Both the position numbers and the translations under genes were made by a program. A stretch of 64,000 bases of DNA from Reinekea thalattae (lineage in GTDB: Bacteria > Pseudomonadota > Gammaproteobacteria > Pseudomonadales > Natronospirillaceae): NCBI RefSeq assembly GCF_008041945.1, contig NZ_VKAD01000001.1, forward strand, positions 2,108,001 through 2,172,000, in the 5' to 3' direction. How positions within the stretch are numbered: position 1 is the stretch's first letter; each line of letters starts with the position of its first letter. A model generated the notes under the pieces. It was not told the DNA's origin and did no database searches. It saw only the letters and a list, made by a program, of their open reading frames with translations. Shown here piece after piece: positions 28,642-38,032 of the stretch.

Positions 28642-29223
28642 TTAGAAATAGCTATTTTGATCGGTGATGACACCATCTAAAGCGAGATCCCAGGATTCTG
28701 TTGGGATTTTATCGACCTTCTGGCATTCGTGTGCCACACCAATGAGTTTTGGCTTACGAGGCCATCGGTTTAATCCAGCAAAGGTGCGATCGTAAAACCC
28801 GCCGCCCATGCCTAATCGGCCACCGTCACTGTCGAAACCCACCAAAGGCATTAACACCATCGATAACTGCCAAGGCTCAATCGCCAATTTAGTTGCCGGT
28901 TCTGGAATGCCAAAGCGATTGTTATACATAGGGGTGTCTGGAGTGTAACGACCAAACCACAGAGTTGGTTTCAACGCGTGAATAACCGGCAGATACAGCT
29001 CGATGTTGCGCAAGGCGCAGTAATCGATAAAGTCAGAAAGGTCGATTTCGCCGTCGCTGGCGTAGTAAAGCGCAATCTTTAGTTGCTGTTTGTTACCGAG
29101 CTGTTGTTTCAGTGTTTGAGTGATACCGAGAGCGGCCTGTTGCTGTTGCTGAGCGCTTAGGTTTCGACGGGTTCGGCGCAGAAATTTGCGCAGTTGATGC
29201 TTTTGTTCAGCAGGGTGACTCAT
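28642..29223 (-). CDS. fau: 5-formyltetrahydrofolate cyclo-ligase family protein
   Basis: About 193 residues. The ATP-binding GRLGMGGGFYDRTF motif lies near residue 133, and basic residues for the folate phosphate at the start (RKFLRRTRR). It converts 5-formyl-THF to methenyl-THF. It lies downstream of the 6S RNA on the same strand, the classic zapA-ssrS-fau arrangement. I took the ATG at 29223; a GTG three codons upstream is possible. Confidence 0.93.
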   Translation of the reverse strand: MSHPAEQKHQLRKFLRRTRRNLSAQQQQQAALGITQTLKQQLGNKQQLKIALYYASDGEIDLSDFIDYCALRNIELYLPVIHALKPTLWFGRYTPDTPMYNNRFGIPEPATKLAIEPWQLSMVLMPLVGFDSDGGRLGMGGGFYDRTFAGLNRWPRKPKLIGVAHECQKVDKIPTESWDLALDGVITDQNSYF

Positions 29224-29280
29224 AGCTAACACTCAATCGGATTCGAGTGGCTAGTGTAATACATTGATGAGTGGCTTTAA

Positions 29281-29455
29281 GCCCCCAAATTACCGCTGCT
29301 ACGGAAGACCTTGAACCAAACAGTTCAAGGCGGTGACTCCTGCAATGAATTAGGCTTTCTGCCGGAGCAGACATGCACACAACATCGCGAGAAATCCCCT
29401 AAATTCGTAAAATAGGCTCGAGGACTTTTCGCAGCTGGCGAATAACCCAGGGGTG
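29281..29455 (-). ncRNA. ssrS: 6S RNA
   Basis: Between zapA and fau, on their strand, a ~175-base region matches E. coli 6S RNA in order. It starts with ACCCCTGG, then TTCGCCAGC and AGTCCTCGAGCC, then a central bubble flank AGAAAGCCTAA. A hairpin CCTTGAAC/GTTCAAGG (29309-29330) follows, and the end is AGCGGTAATTTGGGGG, which closes the terminal stem. 6S RNA mimics an open promoter and holds sigma-70 polymerase in stationary phase. The ends are estimated to within about five bases. Confidence 0.92.
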
Positions 29456-29461
29456 AGATGA

Positions 29462-29467
29462 ATTATA
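29462..29467 (-). promoter_or_regulatory. 6S RNA -10 box
   Basis: A perfect TATAAT on the minus strand, seven bases before the expected 6S 5' end. The -35 region is weak. Confidence 0.7.
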
Positions 29468-29534
29468 AGGAAAATAACTCAAAAGACAGCCTTGACTTTC
29501 GATATATGAAAAATAAGGCTAACAGCGCAGCGCT

Positions 29535-29867
29535 TTAAAACAGATCGTTTTCGTCCAGCTCGAAATTTGAGTACTCGTCGTCTGCTTTAGGCAGTGCGCG
29601 TTCAATTTTTTCAACTAGTCGGTTGATCGTTTCACGCTCACTGTCGTTATCGGGACGCGCCTGTAACAGTTCGTGAGTTAGATTGAGTGCCGCCATGACG
29701 GCAATGCGTTCAATACCAAAAACCTTACCGGTTTCGCGAATTTCCTGCATTTTATTATTTAATGTATTGGCGGCGCTGGTGAGCTGGGATTCTTGGCCAG
29801 CCGGGCAAGCCACACGGTAATCACGATCCAGAATAGTGACGTTTAGTGTCTTAGGTTTTTCAGACAT
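29535..29867 (-). CDS. zapA: Cell division protein ZapA
   Basis: 110 residues: N-terminal LNVTILDRDYRVACP, then a helix with AAANTLNNKMQEIRE and a coiled-coil tail. It crosslinks FtsZ protofilaments at the division ring. It overlaps the upstream TIGR02449 gene by eight bases and precedes the 6S RNA on the same strand, as in other gammaproteobacteria. Confidence 0.95.
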   Translation of the reverse strand: MSEKPKTLNVTILDRDYRVACPAGQESQLTSAANTLNNKMQEIRETGKVFGIERIAVMAALNLTHELLQARPDNDSERETINRLVEKIERALPKADDEYSNFELDENDLF

Positions 29868-30072
29868 TCGGCTGCTCCATGTTCTTTAACCGCTCAATCA
29901 TGGCTTCAACTCGTGAACGCGCCAGCTCATTTTGTTTAATTAATTTGGCACGCTCGGTCTTCCATGCTTCACGTTCAGCTTGAAGCAGTTTGTTCTCTTG
30001 CTCGAGTCGCTTAAATTCTCTCAGTAACTCTTCGATCTTTGCTTCGAGTGATAATAAGTTGGTGTTCGACAT
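29860..30072 (-). CDS. TIGR02449 family coiled-coil protein
   Basis: 70 residues, nearly all one coiled coil with heptads of L and E/K (LEAKIEELLREFKRLEQEN). It is a small conserved gene always next to zapA in pseudomonads and sometimes compared with ZapB, so a role in division is likely but unproved. Its start is divergent from ygfB. Confidence 0.87.
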   Translation of the reverse strand: MSNTNLLSLEAKIEELLREFKRLEQENKLLQAEREAWKTERAKLIKQNELARSRVEAMIERLKNMEQPNV

Positions 30073-30298
30073 GGAAATAGCAAACCCTAGTGGCGAATTG
30101 GTGTGACCAGTATTGTTAATTTAACAACTGAATTCTGGTCACCATTTCAAAAAAACTCAAGAAAAATGTACCTTACACTCATAACCTTGGGTATTCAAAA
30201 GACTTACCAATACTTTTATTGAAAACCGTGAGTCGCGACATCGAGGCGTGGTAGGATGGCGCTTTCTTTTTAACCTGATCCGCTTTACTGGAGACTCC

Positions 30299-30889
30299 AT
30301 GACCGATAGCCAAGAGCTGGGTATTAACCTGCACTACGATGATTTAGCTGAACTTTTTGTAAAGATGGGTTCCAGCCTAACGCCTGCTTACTTACAGGGC
30401 TCGCTCGCTGGCGTGTTAGCCTCCGGTAAGCGGATGAATATCGATGATTGGTTGGATTGGGCGCTGGATTTAATCGCGCCGACGGTTGAAGTTGAACAGG
30501 CTCACATTACTATTTTGCACGGCCTTTATCTTAAAACGCAATCTCAACTACAAGACGAGAGTTTAGGTTTTGAATTGATGATTGCCGGTGACGACACGCC
30601 CATTACTGACCGACTGATATTGTTAGGTGAGTGGGCTGGCAGTTTCTTGGGTGGCTTTGGCGCAACCGGAACAGTCAAAGAAATGAGCGAGCTGCCTGCT
30701 ACGTTACAAGAAATTTTGGAAGATTTTTCAGAGATCGCACAGGTCGATGCTGAACAGGATGTCGAATTTGAAGGCGCCGAAGAAGACTACTTGGCGATTG
30801 CTGAGCATGTTCGATTGGGTGTCATTACGGTGTTCTTAGAATACAACGAACCGCCCGAAGCAACCGAAAACGACGACACAGTGCATTAA
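30299..30889 (+). CDS. UPF0149 (YgfB/YecA) family protein
   Basis: 196 residues, acidic and helical, with AYLQGSLAGVLASG near the start, GEWAGSFLGGFG in the middle and YLAIAEHVRLGVITVFLE at the end. The function of YgfB is not settled in general. In Pseudomonas aeruginosa it affects antibiotic response through ampDh3. The ATG at 30299 has GGAG six bases upstream. It sits 61 bp before pepP. Confidence 0.9.
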   Translation: MTDSQELGINLHYDDLAELFVKMGSSLTPAYLQGSLAGVLASGKRMNIDDWLDWALDLIAPTVEVEQAHITILHGLYLKTQSQLQDESLGFELMIAGDDTPITDRLILLGEWAGSFLGGFGATGTVKEMSELPATLQEILEDFSEIAQVDAEQDVEFEGAEEDYLAIAEHVRLGVITVFLEYNEPPEATENDDTVH

Positions 30890-30890
30890 T

Positions 30891-30937
30891 ATACCGTCGA
30901 TTCAGATAGCGTGAATTAAGGTATCGTTAGTTAATAG
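30891..30937. repeat. Possible degenerate three-copy 15-17 bp repeat upstream of pepP
   Basis: Units ATACCGTCGATTCAG, ATAGCGTGAATTAAG and a third of 17 bases are only loosely alike. I list it because stronger repeats occupy the same kind of place elsewhere. Confidence 0.25.
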
Positions 30938-30950
30938 AGTAGGAGTTAGC

Positions 30951-32273
30951 ATGAAAACCATCACTCAAGCCGAATACAAAGAACGGCGCGCCAGCCTAAT
31001 GGAACGTATGGATGCCAACAGCATCGCCATTGTTCCTTCAGCGACCGAAAGCATTCGTAATAACGATGTGCATTATCCGTTTCGCCAAAACAGCGACTTT
31101 ATGTATCTAACTGGCTTTGATGAGCCGGATGCATTGTGTGTCATCATGCCGGGTCGTGAGCAAGGCGAATATATTTTATTTGTTCGCGATAAAGATAAAG
31201 AGCGCGAAATTTGGGACGGCTATCGAGCCGGTCCAGAAGGTGCGGTTAAAGATTTTAATGCCGATGATGCTTTTCCGTTGGATGACATCGACGACATTTT
31301 GCCGGGCCTTATTGAAGGCAAGAGTCGAGTCTATTCGCATATGGGTGTCGATGCGGGTTTTGATCAGATGCTGATGGACTGGATCAATCAAATTCGCGCC
31401 AAGGTTCGCCAAGGTGCTGTGCCGCCAGAAGAGTTTTCCGATATCGCGCACATGTTGCACGACATGCGACTTTATAAGTCGGAACAAGAATTAGCGATCA
31501 TGGCAGATGCCGCAAAGATGAGTGCCAAAGCGCATACGCGTGCTATGCAGTCATGTAAGCCAGGCATGTTTGAATATCAATTGCAGGCTGAAATAGAACA
31601 CAGCTGCATGATGGATGGCAGTATGCGTCCGGCTTATTCTCCTATTGTTGGTGGTGGCAAAAACGCCTGTGTGCTGCATTACGTCGAAAACAATCAACCG
31701 TTAAAAGACGGTGACTTGGTGTTGATCGATGCCGGTGGCGAGCTTTCTTATTATGCCTCAGACATTACCCGAACCTTCCCAGTGAACGGTCGATTTAGTC
31801 CGGAACAGCGTGCCATTTATGAGTTGGTGTTAAAGGCAGAATATGCCGCGATTGCAATGATCAAAGAAGGTGTGCATTGGAATGAACCACATGAGTTAAC
31901 AGTGCGGGTTTTAACCGAAGGTTTAGTCGAGCTAGGCTTGTTAACGGGTGATGTTGATCAGCTGATAGAAAATGAAGACTATAAAGAGTTCTTTATGCAC
32001 CGCACCGGCCACTGGATGGGCATGGATGTGCATGACGTTGGCGATTACAAAGTTGGTGGTCAATGGCGAGTGTTAGAACCGGGTATGGTGTTAACCATTG
32101 AGCCGGGGCTTTATATTTCACCAGATAATATGGATGTCGATGCAAAGTGGCGCGGTATTGGTGTGCGTATTGAAGACGACATAGTGGTCACAAAAACCGG
32201 CTGTGAGATTTTGACCAAAGATGTGGTTAAAGACCCAGACGACATTGAAGCGTTAATGCAAGCCTCAAACTAG
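30951..32273 (+). CDS. pepP: Xaa-Pro aminopeptidase P
   Basis: 440 residues: an N-terminal creatinase-like domain, then a pita-bread metallopeptidase. The two-manganese ligands are seen in LIDAGGEL, ASDITRTFP, TGHWMGMDVHD, TIEPGLY and VRIEDD. It removes N-terminal residues before proline. TAGGAGTT lies before the ATG. In Pseudomonas and E. coli ubiH and ubiI follow pepP, but here a terminator and a convergent gene follow instead. Confidence 0.96.
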   Translation: MKTITQAEYKERRASLMERMDANSIAIVPSATESIRNNDVHYPFRQNSDFMYLTGFDEPDALCVIMPGREQGEYILFVRDKDKEREIWDGYRAGPEGAVKDFNADDAFPLDDIDDILPGLIEGKSRVYSHMGVDAGFDQMLMDWINQIRAKVRQGAVPPEEFSDIAHMLHDMRLYKSEQELAIMADAAKMSAKAHTRAMQSCKPGMFEYQLQAEIEHSCMMDGSMRPAYSPIVGGGKNACVLHYVENNQPLKDGDLVLIDAGGELSYYASDITRTFPVNGRFSPEQRAIYELVLKAEYAAIAMIKEGVHWNEPHELTVRVLTEGLVELGLLTGDVDQLIENEDYKEFFMHRTGHWMGMDVHDVGDYKVGGQWRVLEPGMVLTIEPGLYISPDNMDVDAKWRGIGVRIEDDIVVTKTGCEILTKDVVKDPDDIEALMQASN

Positions 32274-32340
32274 CACGCTACCGAGCTGCGGGAACGGGTT
32301 CGAAAAAGAGCGATAGTTATTGGTATAAAAATAGTAGCGT

Positions 32341-32371
32341 AAAAAATACCCTGCATTGCAGGGTATTTTTG
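32341..32371. terminator. Bidirectional terminator between pepP and prlC
   Basis: AATACCCTGC/GCAGGGTATT with A and T runs on either side. It serves both convergent genes. Confidence 0.9.
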
Positions 32372-32404
32372 TATCTGGATTGACTAAATCATCAAGCCTG
32401 TATT

Positions 32405-34453
32405 CTATGCTGCAGCTATGCCGTTGTGGCGCAACAGTGGCTCAACGCTAGGCTCGCGACCACGGAATTTTTCGAACAGCTCAGCTGCAGGTACGCTGCC
32501 GCCATTAGCCAGCACGATGTTACGAAAATCGAGGCCGGCCGTTTCGTTGAAAATACCTTCCTCTTCGAACCGGCTGAACGCATCTGCACTTAACACTTCG
32601 GCCCATTTATAGCTGTAATAGCCTGCGGCATAACCGCCAGCAAAAATATGGGCGAAACCGTTTTGGAAGCGATTTTCAGCAATGGCCGGAACAACCGAAA
32701 CCTGACTGCGTACTTCATTTAATAACGACTGGATATCGTCTACTGAGAAGCCATCGGTTTTCATATGCAGCAGCATGTCGAACATCGAAAACTCCAGTTG
32801 ACGAACCGTTGCCATAGCACTTTGGAAGTTTTTCGCCGCCAGTAGTTTTTCGAGCATGTCTTTGGGCAGTTTTTCTCGCGTCTCAACATGGCCAGAAATA
32901 AACGCCAGCGCCTCTTCTTGCCAGCACCAGTTTTCCATAAATTGGCTTGGTAATTCGACAGCATCCCAAGCGACGCCGTTAATACCAGACACCGACTTAA
33001 CGTTAATACGCGTCAGCATATGGTGCAGACCATGACCGAATTCGTGGAACAGGGTGGTGACTTCATCGTGCGTTAGCAGCGAAGGTTTACCATCGACCGG
33101 TGCCGTAAAGTTACAGGTTAAATAGGCAACGGGCAGCTGAGTGTTGTCTTCATCTAACTGCATGCGAACGCGACAGTCGTCCATCCAAGCACCGCCACGT
33201 TTGCCTTCGCGAGCGTATAAATCGAGATAAAAACGAGCGATCAATTTACCGTTTTCATAAACGTTATGCAGGCTGACATCCGGGTGGTAGCTTTCAAATT
33301 CTTCGGCAGGTTCAAAAGTAACATTGAACAGGCGAGTGGTGGTTTCAAACAAACCTACCAATGCTTTTGAAGCCGGGAAGTAAGCGCGCAGCTCTTCTTG
33401 TGAAATGCTGTAGGTTTTTTGCTTGAGCTTTTCTGATGCGTAACTGACATCCCAAGGTTGCAGCTCGTTAATGCCAAGTTCGTTTTTGGCAAAGGCTGCC
33501 AGCTGCTCAAATTCTTGCTTTGCTTGTGGCACGGCTTTGTCGGCCAGCTGCTGTAAAAATTCGATTACTTGAGTTGGGCTTTGGGCCATTTTCGTCGCCA
33601 AAGAAACATCGGCATGGCTGTTGTAGCCGAGTAGCTCAGCAACCTGTTGGCGCTTCTGTAGAATCTCGGTCATCACTGGGCCGTTATCGAACTTACCGGC
33701 ATCTGGGCCAAGGTCAGATGCCTTACTGACGTTAGCTCGGTAGACTTCTTCTCGTAATTCTCGGTTGTCAGCGTAGGTAAGCACTGGGATAACCGATGGC
33801 ATTTCCAAGGTAATTAGCCAGCCGGTTTGGTCTTTTTGTTTGGCGTATTGCGCTAGGGTGTCGAGAGCTGTTTGTGGCAGACCTGCAAGCTCGGCAACAT
33901 CATCGACTGGTCGCGTCCAGCTTTGAGTAGCATCGAGTAACTGCTCAGAATAGGTTTGGCTGAGCTTGGCAAGTTCGGTTTTCAATTGCGCGTACTGCTG
34001 TTGTTTCTCTGCTGGCAGATCAATACCGCTCAAGCGAAAATCGAGTAACGCCTGACGGATAGTCTCTTGTTGTGCGATCGATAAGTCTGCGAATTGTTCG
34101 CTTTGTTCTATGCTTTTATAAGCCTTAAAAAGCCCAGCGTGTTGCCCAAGCCATGTCGAATATTCAGTCACCATCGCCAATGCTTTGCCGTAAGCATCGC
34201 GCAGTTCAGGCGAATCTTTAACATTACTGAGGTGACTAAATAAAGCCCATGCGTTATCCATGCGACGCTCTTGTTGGTCAAGCGGCTCGATAAAGTTTTG
34301 CCAAGTTGCCGGTTCGCTATTGGCTAACAGCTGTTCAATGGTTTGTTTGCCATCTTCAATCAGCTGAGTCATGGCCGGTTCAATTTGTTCGGCAGAAAAC
34401 TGCTCGAATGGCGGCAGCTCAAAATCTTCTAGTAGCGGATTGGTGGTTGTCAT
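32405..34453 (-). CDS. prlC: Oligopeptidase A (M3 metallopeptidase)
   Basis: 682 residues, the usual length. The zinc motif TLFHEFGHGLHHML lies near residue 465, and the downstream glutamate near VELPSQFMENW. It degrades signal peptides and other short peptides in the cytosol. It stands alone between two terminators and a divergent glycosidase gene. Confidence 0.95.
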   Translation of the reverse strand: MTTTNPLLEDFELPPFEQFSAEQIEPAMTQLIEDGKQTIEQLLANSEPATWQNFIEPLDQQERRMDNAWALFSHLSNVKDSPELRDAYGKALAMVTEYSTWLGQHAGLFKAYKSIEQSEQFADLSIAQQETIRQALLDFRLSGIDLPAEKQQQYAQLKTELAKLSQTYSEQLLDATQSWTRPVDDVAELAGLPQTALDTLAQYAKQKDQTGWLITLEMPSVIPVLTYADNRELREEVYRANVSKASDLGPDAGKFDNGPVMTEILQKRQQVAELLGYNSHADVSLATKMAQSPTQVIEFLQQLADKAVPQAKQEFEQLAAFAKNELGINELQPWDVSYASEKLKQKTYSISQEELRAYFPASKALVGLFETTTRLFNVTFEPAEEFESYHPDVSLHNVYENGKLIARFYLDLYAREGKRGGAWMDDCRVRMQLDEDNTQLPVAYLTCNFTAPVDGKPSLLTHDEVTTLFHEFGHGLHHMLTRINVKSVSGINGVAWDAVELPSQFMENWCWQEEALAFISGHVETREKLPKDMLEKLLAAKNFQSAMATVRQLEFSMFDMLLHMKTDGFSVDDIQSLLNEVRSQVSVVPAIAENRFQNGFAHIFAGGYAAGYYSYKWAEVLSADAFSRFEEEGIFNETAGLDFRNIVLANGGSVPAAELFEKFRGREPSVEPLLRHNGIAAA

Positions 34454-34602
34454 GTTGGCTCCTTGGGTTTGTGCTCAACGTAAGTAGGGCGCTGTGAAAG
34501 GGTATCGAATTTCAATGGGGTCAGCTGCTCTGACTACAAGTGAGCTGTCATAAAATGTTCATCACCTAAGCACCATTATTCAGTTTTCTGAAAAGAAATA
34601 AC

Positions 34603-36090
34603 ATGATTAAAAATATATCCTCAAAGCTGACTCACCCAATTACGCTGTTGTTGCAAGCGGTTGTTTTGATCTGGTGGTTGTTTTCTGGCCGTGGTGATGA
34701 GATCGGCTATGTCACGCTTGGTTGGTTACCCGAAGGCTATCAGGTAAGCGAGAGTTTTCTGGGTGTCGCGATCGATGCGGCGATGCTAACCGACGGCGAA
34801 TGGTGGCAAGGGTCAGACTCTCCACCCAGACCGTTGGATTTAACCAATACTCAATTAGGTTACTGGACTCAATTATTGGCACCGGCTTGGTTGCGTTTAG
34901 GCGGTACCGAAGCCGATAAGCTGTGGCTGTATGAAGATACGGATCTTGCTGAACAAGCACCGCTGCTCACCCGAACTCAGTTAGAGCAGTTCTTACAATT
35001 TTCTGATTTCGTCTCCGCCAAACCCTTTATAACGGCTAATGCTGGACCGCGCACGCGGCAAGATGAACATTGGCAGCCAGAGCAATTTTTGCGTTTATTG
35101 AATTGGCTACCAGACGATTATCGCGGTGCGTTGGAGTTTGGTAACGAGCCCGGCGCGCATTGGGTTATTTTTGGCCGTAAACATCAAATTAGTTTCGAGC
35201 AGCTGGCGGATGAATATCGTCACGCTCGTGCGTTGGCGTATGTTCAGGGTATTGAACTTGCCGGACCTGCCAATGCCTTTTGGCCAAGTTTGGGTGAGCC
35301 GCTAAAGCAGATTTTTGGCTCATCAAAAGACTTTTTAAAGGCTGGCGCTAATCCAGATATTTTTACTTGGCACTATTATCCAACGCAATCGAGTCGTTGT
35401 GGTGTAAAAACGGAAAACGCCGATTGGGAGGGTTTGCTAGATGTTGAAGCCTTGGATGAATTCCGTAAACACAGCATAAAAGTCAGCATCTGGTTGCAGC
35501 TTTACAGTCCTGACTCTATTAAATGGTTGGGTGAAACTGGGCCAGCTCAGTGCGGCGGTAAAGCCGAATTAACCGATCGTTTTGGTGCTTCGTTATGGTG
35601 GCTTTCGCATTTGGCAACCGCTGCGCAATCGGGAAACAAAACTGTGATTCGGCAAAGTTTAGTCGGCGGCGATTATGCCTTGCTGCGTTACTTTGAGGGT
35701 TATTCACCAAACCCAGATTACTGGGCCAGCCTGTTATGGCGACAAAACATGGGTGCTCAGGGTTACCGGCTGATTAATAACGACGGCGTTGTGCGCGCTG
35801 CGGCTCATTGCCATCCGAGCAAGCCGGGTGTGATGTCGATGGTGGTGGTTAATTTATCGCGCCATGCGATTACTGTTGGTGTACCGCAAGCGCACGATGG
35901 TCGCTTTATCGATGTGACATCGCCGAGTCTAGAAAGCCGTCAGGTGTTATTGGAAGGGCAGCCTGCTGAAACACTTGATTGGCACAATCCCGAACGGTTG
36001 CCGTGGCAGCCATTGGCTCAGTGGCGGGACCTTGCTGGCTATAGCTACCGCTGGTTACAGATCGACAATGAGCCTGGCTGCCTTAGTTAA
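34603..36090 (+). CDS. Heparanase-like glycoside hydrolase, GH79 type, membrane-anchored
   Basis: 495 residues: one N-terminal hydrophobic span (about 13-28), an (alpha/beta)8-like body, and a beta domain at the C-terminus. LRLGG(T) near 98, EFGNEPG with the likely acid/base Glu182, FTWHYYP near 257, and WLGETG with the likely nucleophile Glu311 follow the order seen in heparanase and GH79 beta-glucuronidases. So does the tail NPDYWASLLWRQNMG. It would cut glucuronide-type linkages in a glycan, outside the inner membrane. The substrate is unknown and no uronic acid pathway lies nearby. It is divergent from prlC. Confidence 0.72.
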   Translation: MIKNISSKLTHPITLLLQAVVLIWWLFSGRGDEIGYVTLGWLPEGYQVSESFLGVAIDAAMLTDGEWWQGSDSPPRPLDLTNTQLGYWTQLLAPAWLRLGGTEADKLWLYEDTDLAEQAPLLTRTQLEQFLQFSDFVSAKPFITANAGPRTRQDEHWQPEQFLRLLNWLPDDYRGALEFGNEPGAHWVIFGRKHQISFEQLADEYRHARALAYVQGIELAGPANAFWPSLGEPLKQIFGSSKDFLKAGANPDIFTWHYYPTQSSRCGVKTENADWEGLLDVEALDEFRKHSIKVSIWLQLYSPDSIKWLGETGPAQCGGKAELTDRFGASLWWLSHLATAAQSGNKTVIRQSLVGGDYALLRYFEGYSPNPDYWASLLWRQNMGAQGYRLINNDGVVRAAAHCHPSKPGVMSMVVVNLSRHAITVGVPQAHDGRFIDVTSPSLESRQVLLEGQPAETLDWHNPERLPWQPLAQWRDLAGYSYRWLQIDNEPGCLS

Positions 36091-36179
36091 ATAAAAAAGG
36101 TAATGGTTAACAGCTTGCGGAGCACTCTATATAATCGCCGCCAACGTAAATACAGTGACGAATTAGGATAGGTACCCAT

Positions 36180-36896
36180 ATGCGACCAAGCGGCCGAAGC
36201 AATGACCAATTACGCCAGATCACCATTGAACGATCTTTCACCAAACATGCAGAAGGCTCAGTCTTAGTCAGCTTTGGTGATACCAAGGTGATTTGCACCG
36301 CCAGTGTCGAGCAGGGCGTACCTCGCTTCATGAAAGGCGAAGGCAAAGGCTGGGTGACCGCAGAATATGGCATGTTGCCGCGTGCAACGGGCAGCCGTAA
36401 TAACCGAGAAGCCGCACGTGGCAAACAAACCGGCCGTACGGTTGAGATTGGCCGTCTAATTGGTCGCTCGTTACGTGCCGCGCTAAATATGGAATTGTTG
36501 GGCGAATACACCATCACCTTAGATTGCGATGTGATTCAGGCCGATGGCGGCACACGCACTGCTTCAATCACCGGTGCCTACGTTGCACTCGCCGATGCCA
36601 TTAACAAGCTGTTGGCCGAAGGCAGCATCAAAAAGAACCCGATCAAGCATCCTATCGCCGCCGTCTCGGTTGGTATCTGGAACGACACCCCAGTATTGGA
36701 TTTAGATTACGCCGAAGATAGCACCGCCGAAACTGACCTCAATGTTGTTATGACCGGCACCGGTGGCTTTGTAGAAATTCAGGGCACTGCCGAAGGCGAA
36801 CCGTTTGCACCAGATCAGCTAACCGCCATGCTTGCCTTGGCCGATAAAGGCGTACGCGAGCTGTGCGAGCTACAGCAGCAAGCCTTAGCGCAATAA
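36180..36896 (+). CDS. rph: Ribonuclease PH
   Basis: 238 residues. It trims the 3' ends of tRNA precursors by phosphorolysis. Family blocks [25 protein letters not shown] and [15 protein letters not shown] are complete, so unlike the E. coli K-12 copy it is intact. It is followed by yicC, as in Pseudomonas. Confidence 0.96.
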   Translation: MRPSGRSNDQLRQITIERSFTKHAEGSVLVSFGDTKVICTASVEQGVPRFMKGEGKGWVTAEYGMLPRATGSRNNREAARGKQTGRTVEIGRLIGRSLRAALNMELLGEYTITLDCDVIQADGGTRTASITGAYVALADAINKLLAEGSIKKNPIKHPIAAVSVGIWNDTPVLDLDYAEDSTAETDLNVVMTGTGGFVEIQGTAEGEPFAPDQLTAMLALADKGVRELCELQQQALAQ

Positions 36897-36967
36897 ACTC
36901 AAGCCATCAGGTTACGATTTATCATCAAGAAACTGCCCAGCAACTGCTAAGTAAACAGGAAGCCGCA

Positions 36968-37831
36968 ATGACCTACAGCATGACCGCCTTTGCCCGCAAA
37001 GAACAAAGTTTTGATTTCGGCACGCTGTCGGTCGAAATTAAATCGGTCAATCAGCGTTATCTAGAACCGAGCTTTCGTTTACCAGAAACACTGCGACCGA
37101 TCGAAATGAAGTTGCGTGAGCTGTTAAAAAAGCAGGTTAAGCGCGGCAAGCTAGAGGTTAATGCTAAGTTTTACGCCAATAACGATGAGCAATCGCTGGG
37201 CGTTGATTCCGCTCGACTAGCGGCAGTCACCGGTGCCTTGCAAACTTTAAGCGAGAGCGTTGATAACGCCGCGCCGATTAATTTGGTAGAACTACTGCAA
37301 TACCCCGGTATTTTGATCAGTAACGAAATTGATACCGAGCAAGTGCAGGCAGAAATGACCAAACTGTTCAGCAATGCATTGGATGACTTCCTCGCCGGTC
37401 GAGAACGAGAAGGCGCTGTACTGGCGCAAGCCATTGAAGATCGCTTGGTAGACATTGCCGACATCGTGCAAGCCATTCGCCTAGAAGTACCAGAATGGGT
37501 GCAGAGTTTCCGCAACAATTTAAAAGAAAAAGCATTCAACTTAGGTGTCGAATTAAACCCCGAACGGTTAGAACAGGAAGTCGTATTGTTAGCGCAAAAA
37601 GCTGACGTCGCCGAAGAACTCGACCGGCTCGACGGTCACGTAAAAGAATGCCGCACCATTCTTAAACAAAAGGGCGCGGTTGGCCGCAAGCTCGACTTTT
37701 TAATGCAAGAGTTTAACCGCGAAGCCAACACACTCGGTTCTAAAAGCACCAAAGAAAGCATTACTCGTAATGCCGTCCAGCTTAAAGTGCTGATCGAACA
37801 GATGCGCGAGCAAGTGCAGAATATTGAGTAG
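36968..37831 (+). CDS. YicC family endoribonuclease
   Basis: 287 residues with the start MTYSMTAFARKE, the block EIKSVNQRYLE, and the C-terminal GRKLDFLMQEFNREANTLGSK. E. coli YicC is reported as an RNase that affects small RNA turnover. The ATG at 36968 has CAGGAAG upstream; the longer frame from 36863 overlaps rph with no conserved residues. In relatives gmk follows, but here about 6.9 kb of other genes intervene. Confidence 0.93.
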   Translation: MTYSMTAFARKEQSFDFGTLSVEIKSVNQRYLEPSFRLPETLRPIEMKLRELLKKQVKRGKLEVNAKFYANNDEQSLGVDSARLAAVTGALQTLSESVDNAAPINLVELLQYPGILISNEIDTEQVQAEMTKLFSNALDDFLAGREREGAVLAQAIEDRLVDIADIVQAIRLEVPEWVQSFRNNLKEKAFNLGVELNPERLEQEVVLLAQKADVAEELDRLDGHVKECRTILKQKGAVGRKLDFLMQEFNREANTLGSKSTKESITRNAVQLKVLIEQMREQVQNIE

Positions 37832-38032
37832 GTTAAGAGCATAGATCACCTTTTCAAATTAGCTTGCCTGTTTACATGATCCTTCGCCTTCTGTTTGACG
37901 CTAATCAGGTGCATAGTGCTGATAAATGTGAATAATTATCAGGTGCTCTGATACTGTAGCTGCTTGATTGGCGCGGTAGAGCGGTACTGTAGAATTAGAA
38001 TTGCTGCGTTGTTTTCAATTTGGGGGTGAAGC
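37832..38032. other. Gap between yicC and the peroxidase gene
   Basis: About 200 bp, AT-rich. It holds two copies of TATCAGGTGC-like sequence (37903-37955) and two of ATACTGTAG (about 50 bp apart). No promoter or terminator is clear. Confidence 0.35.
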
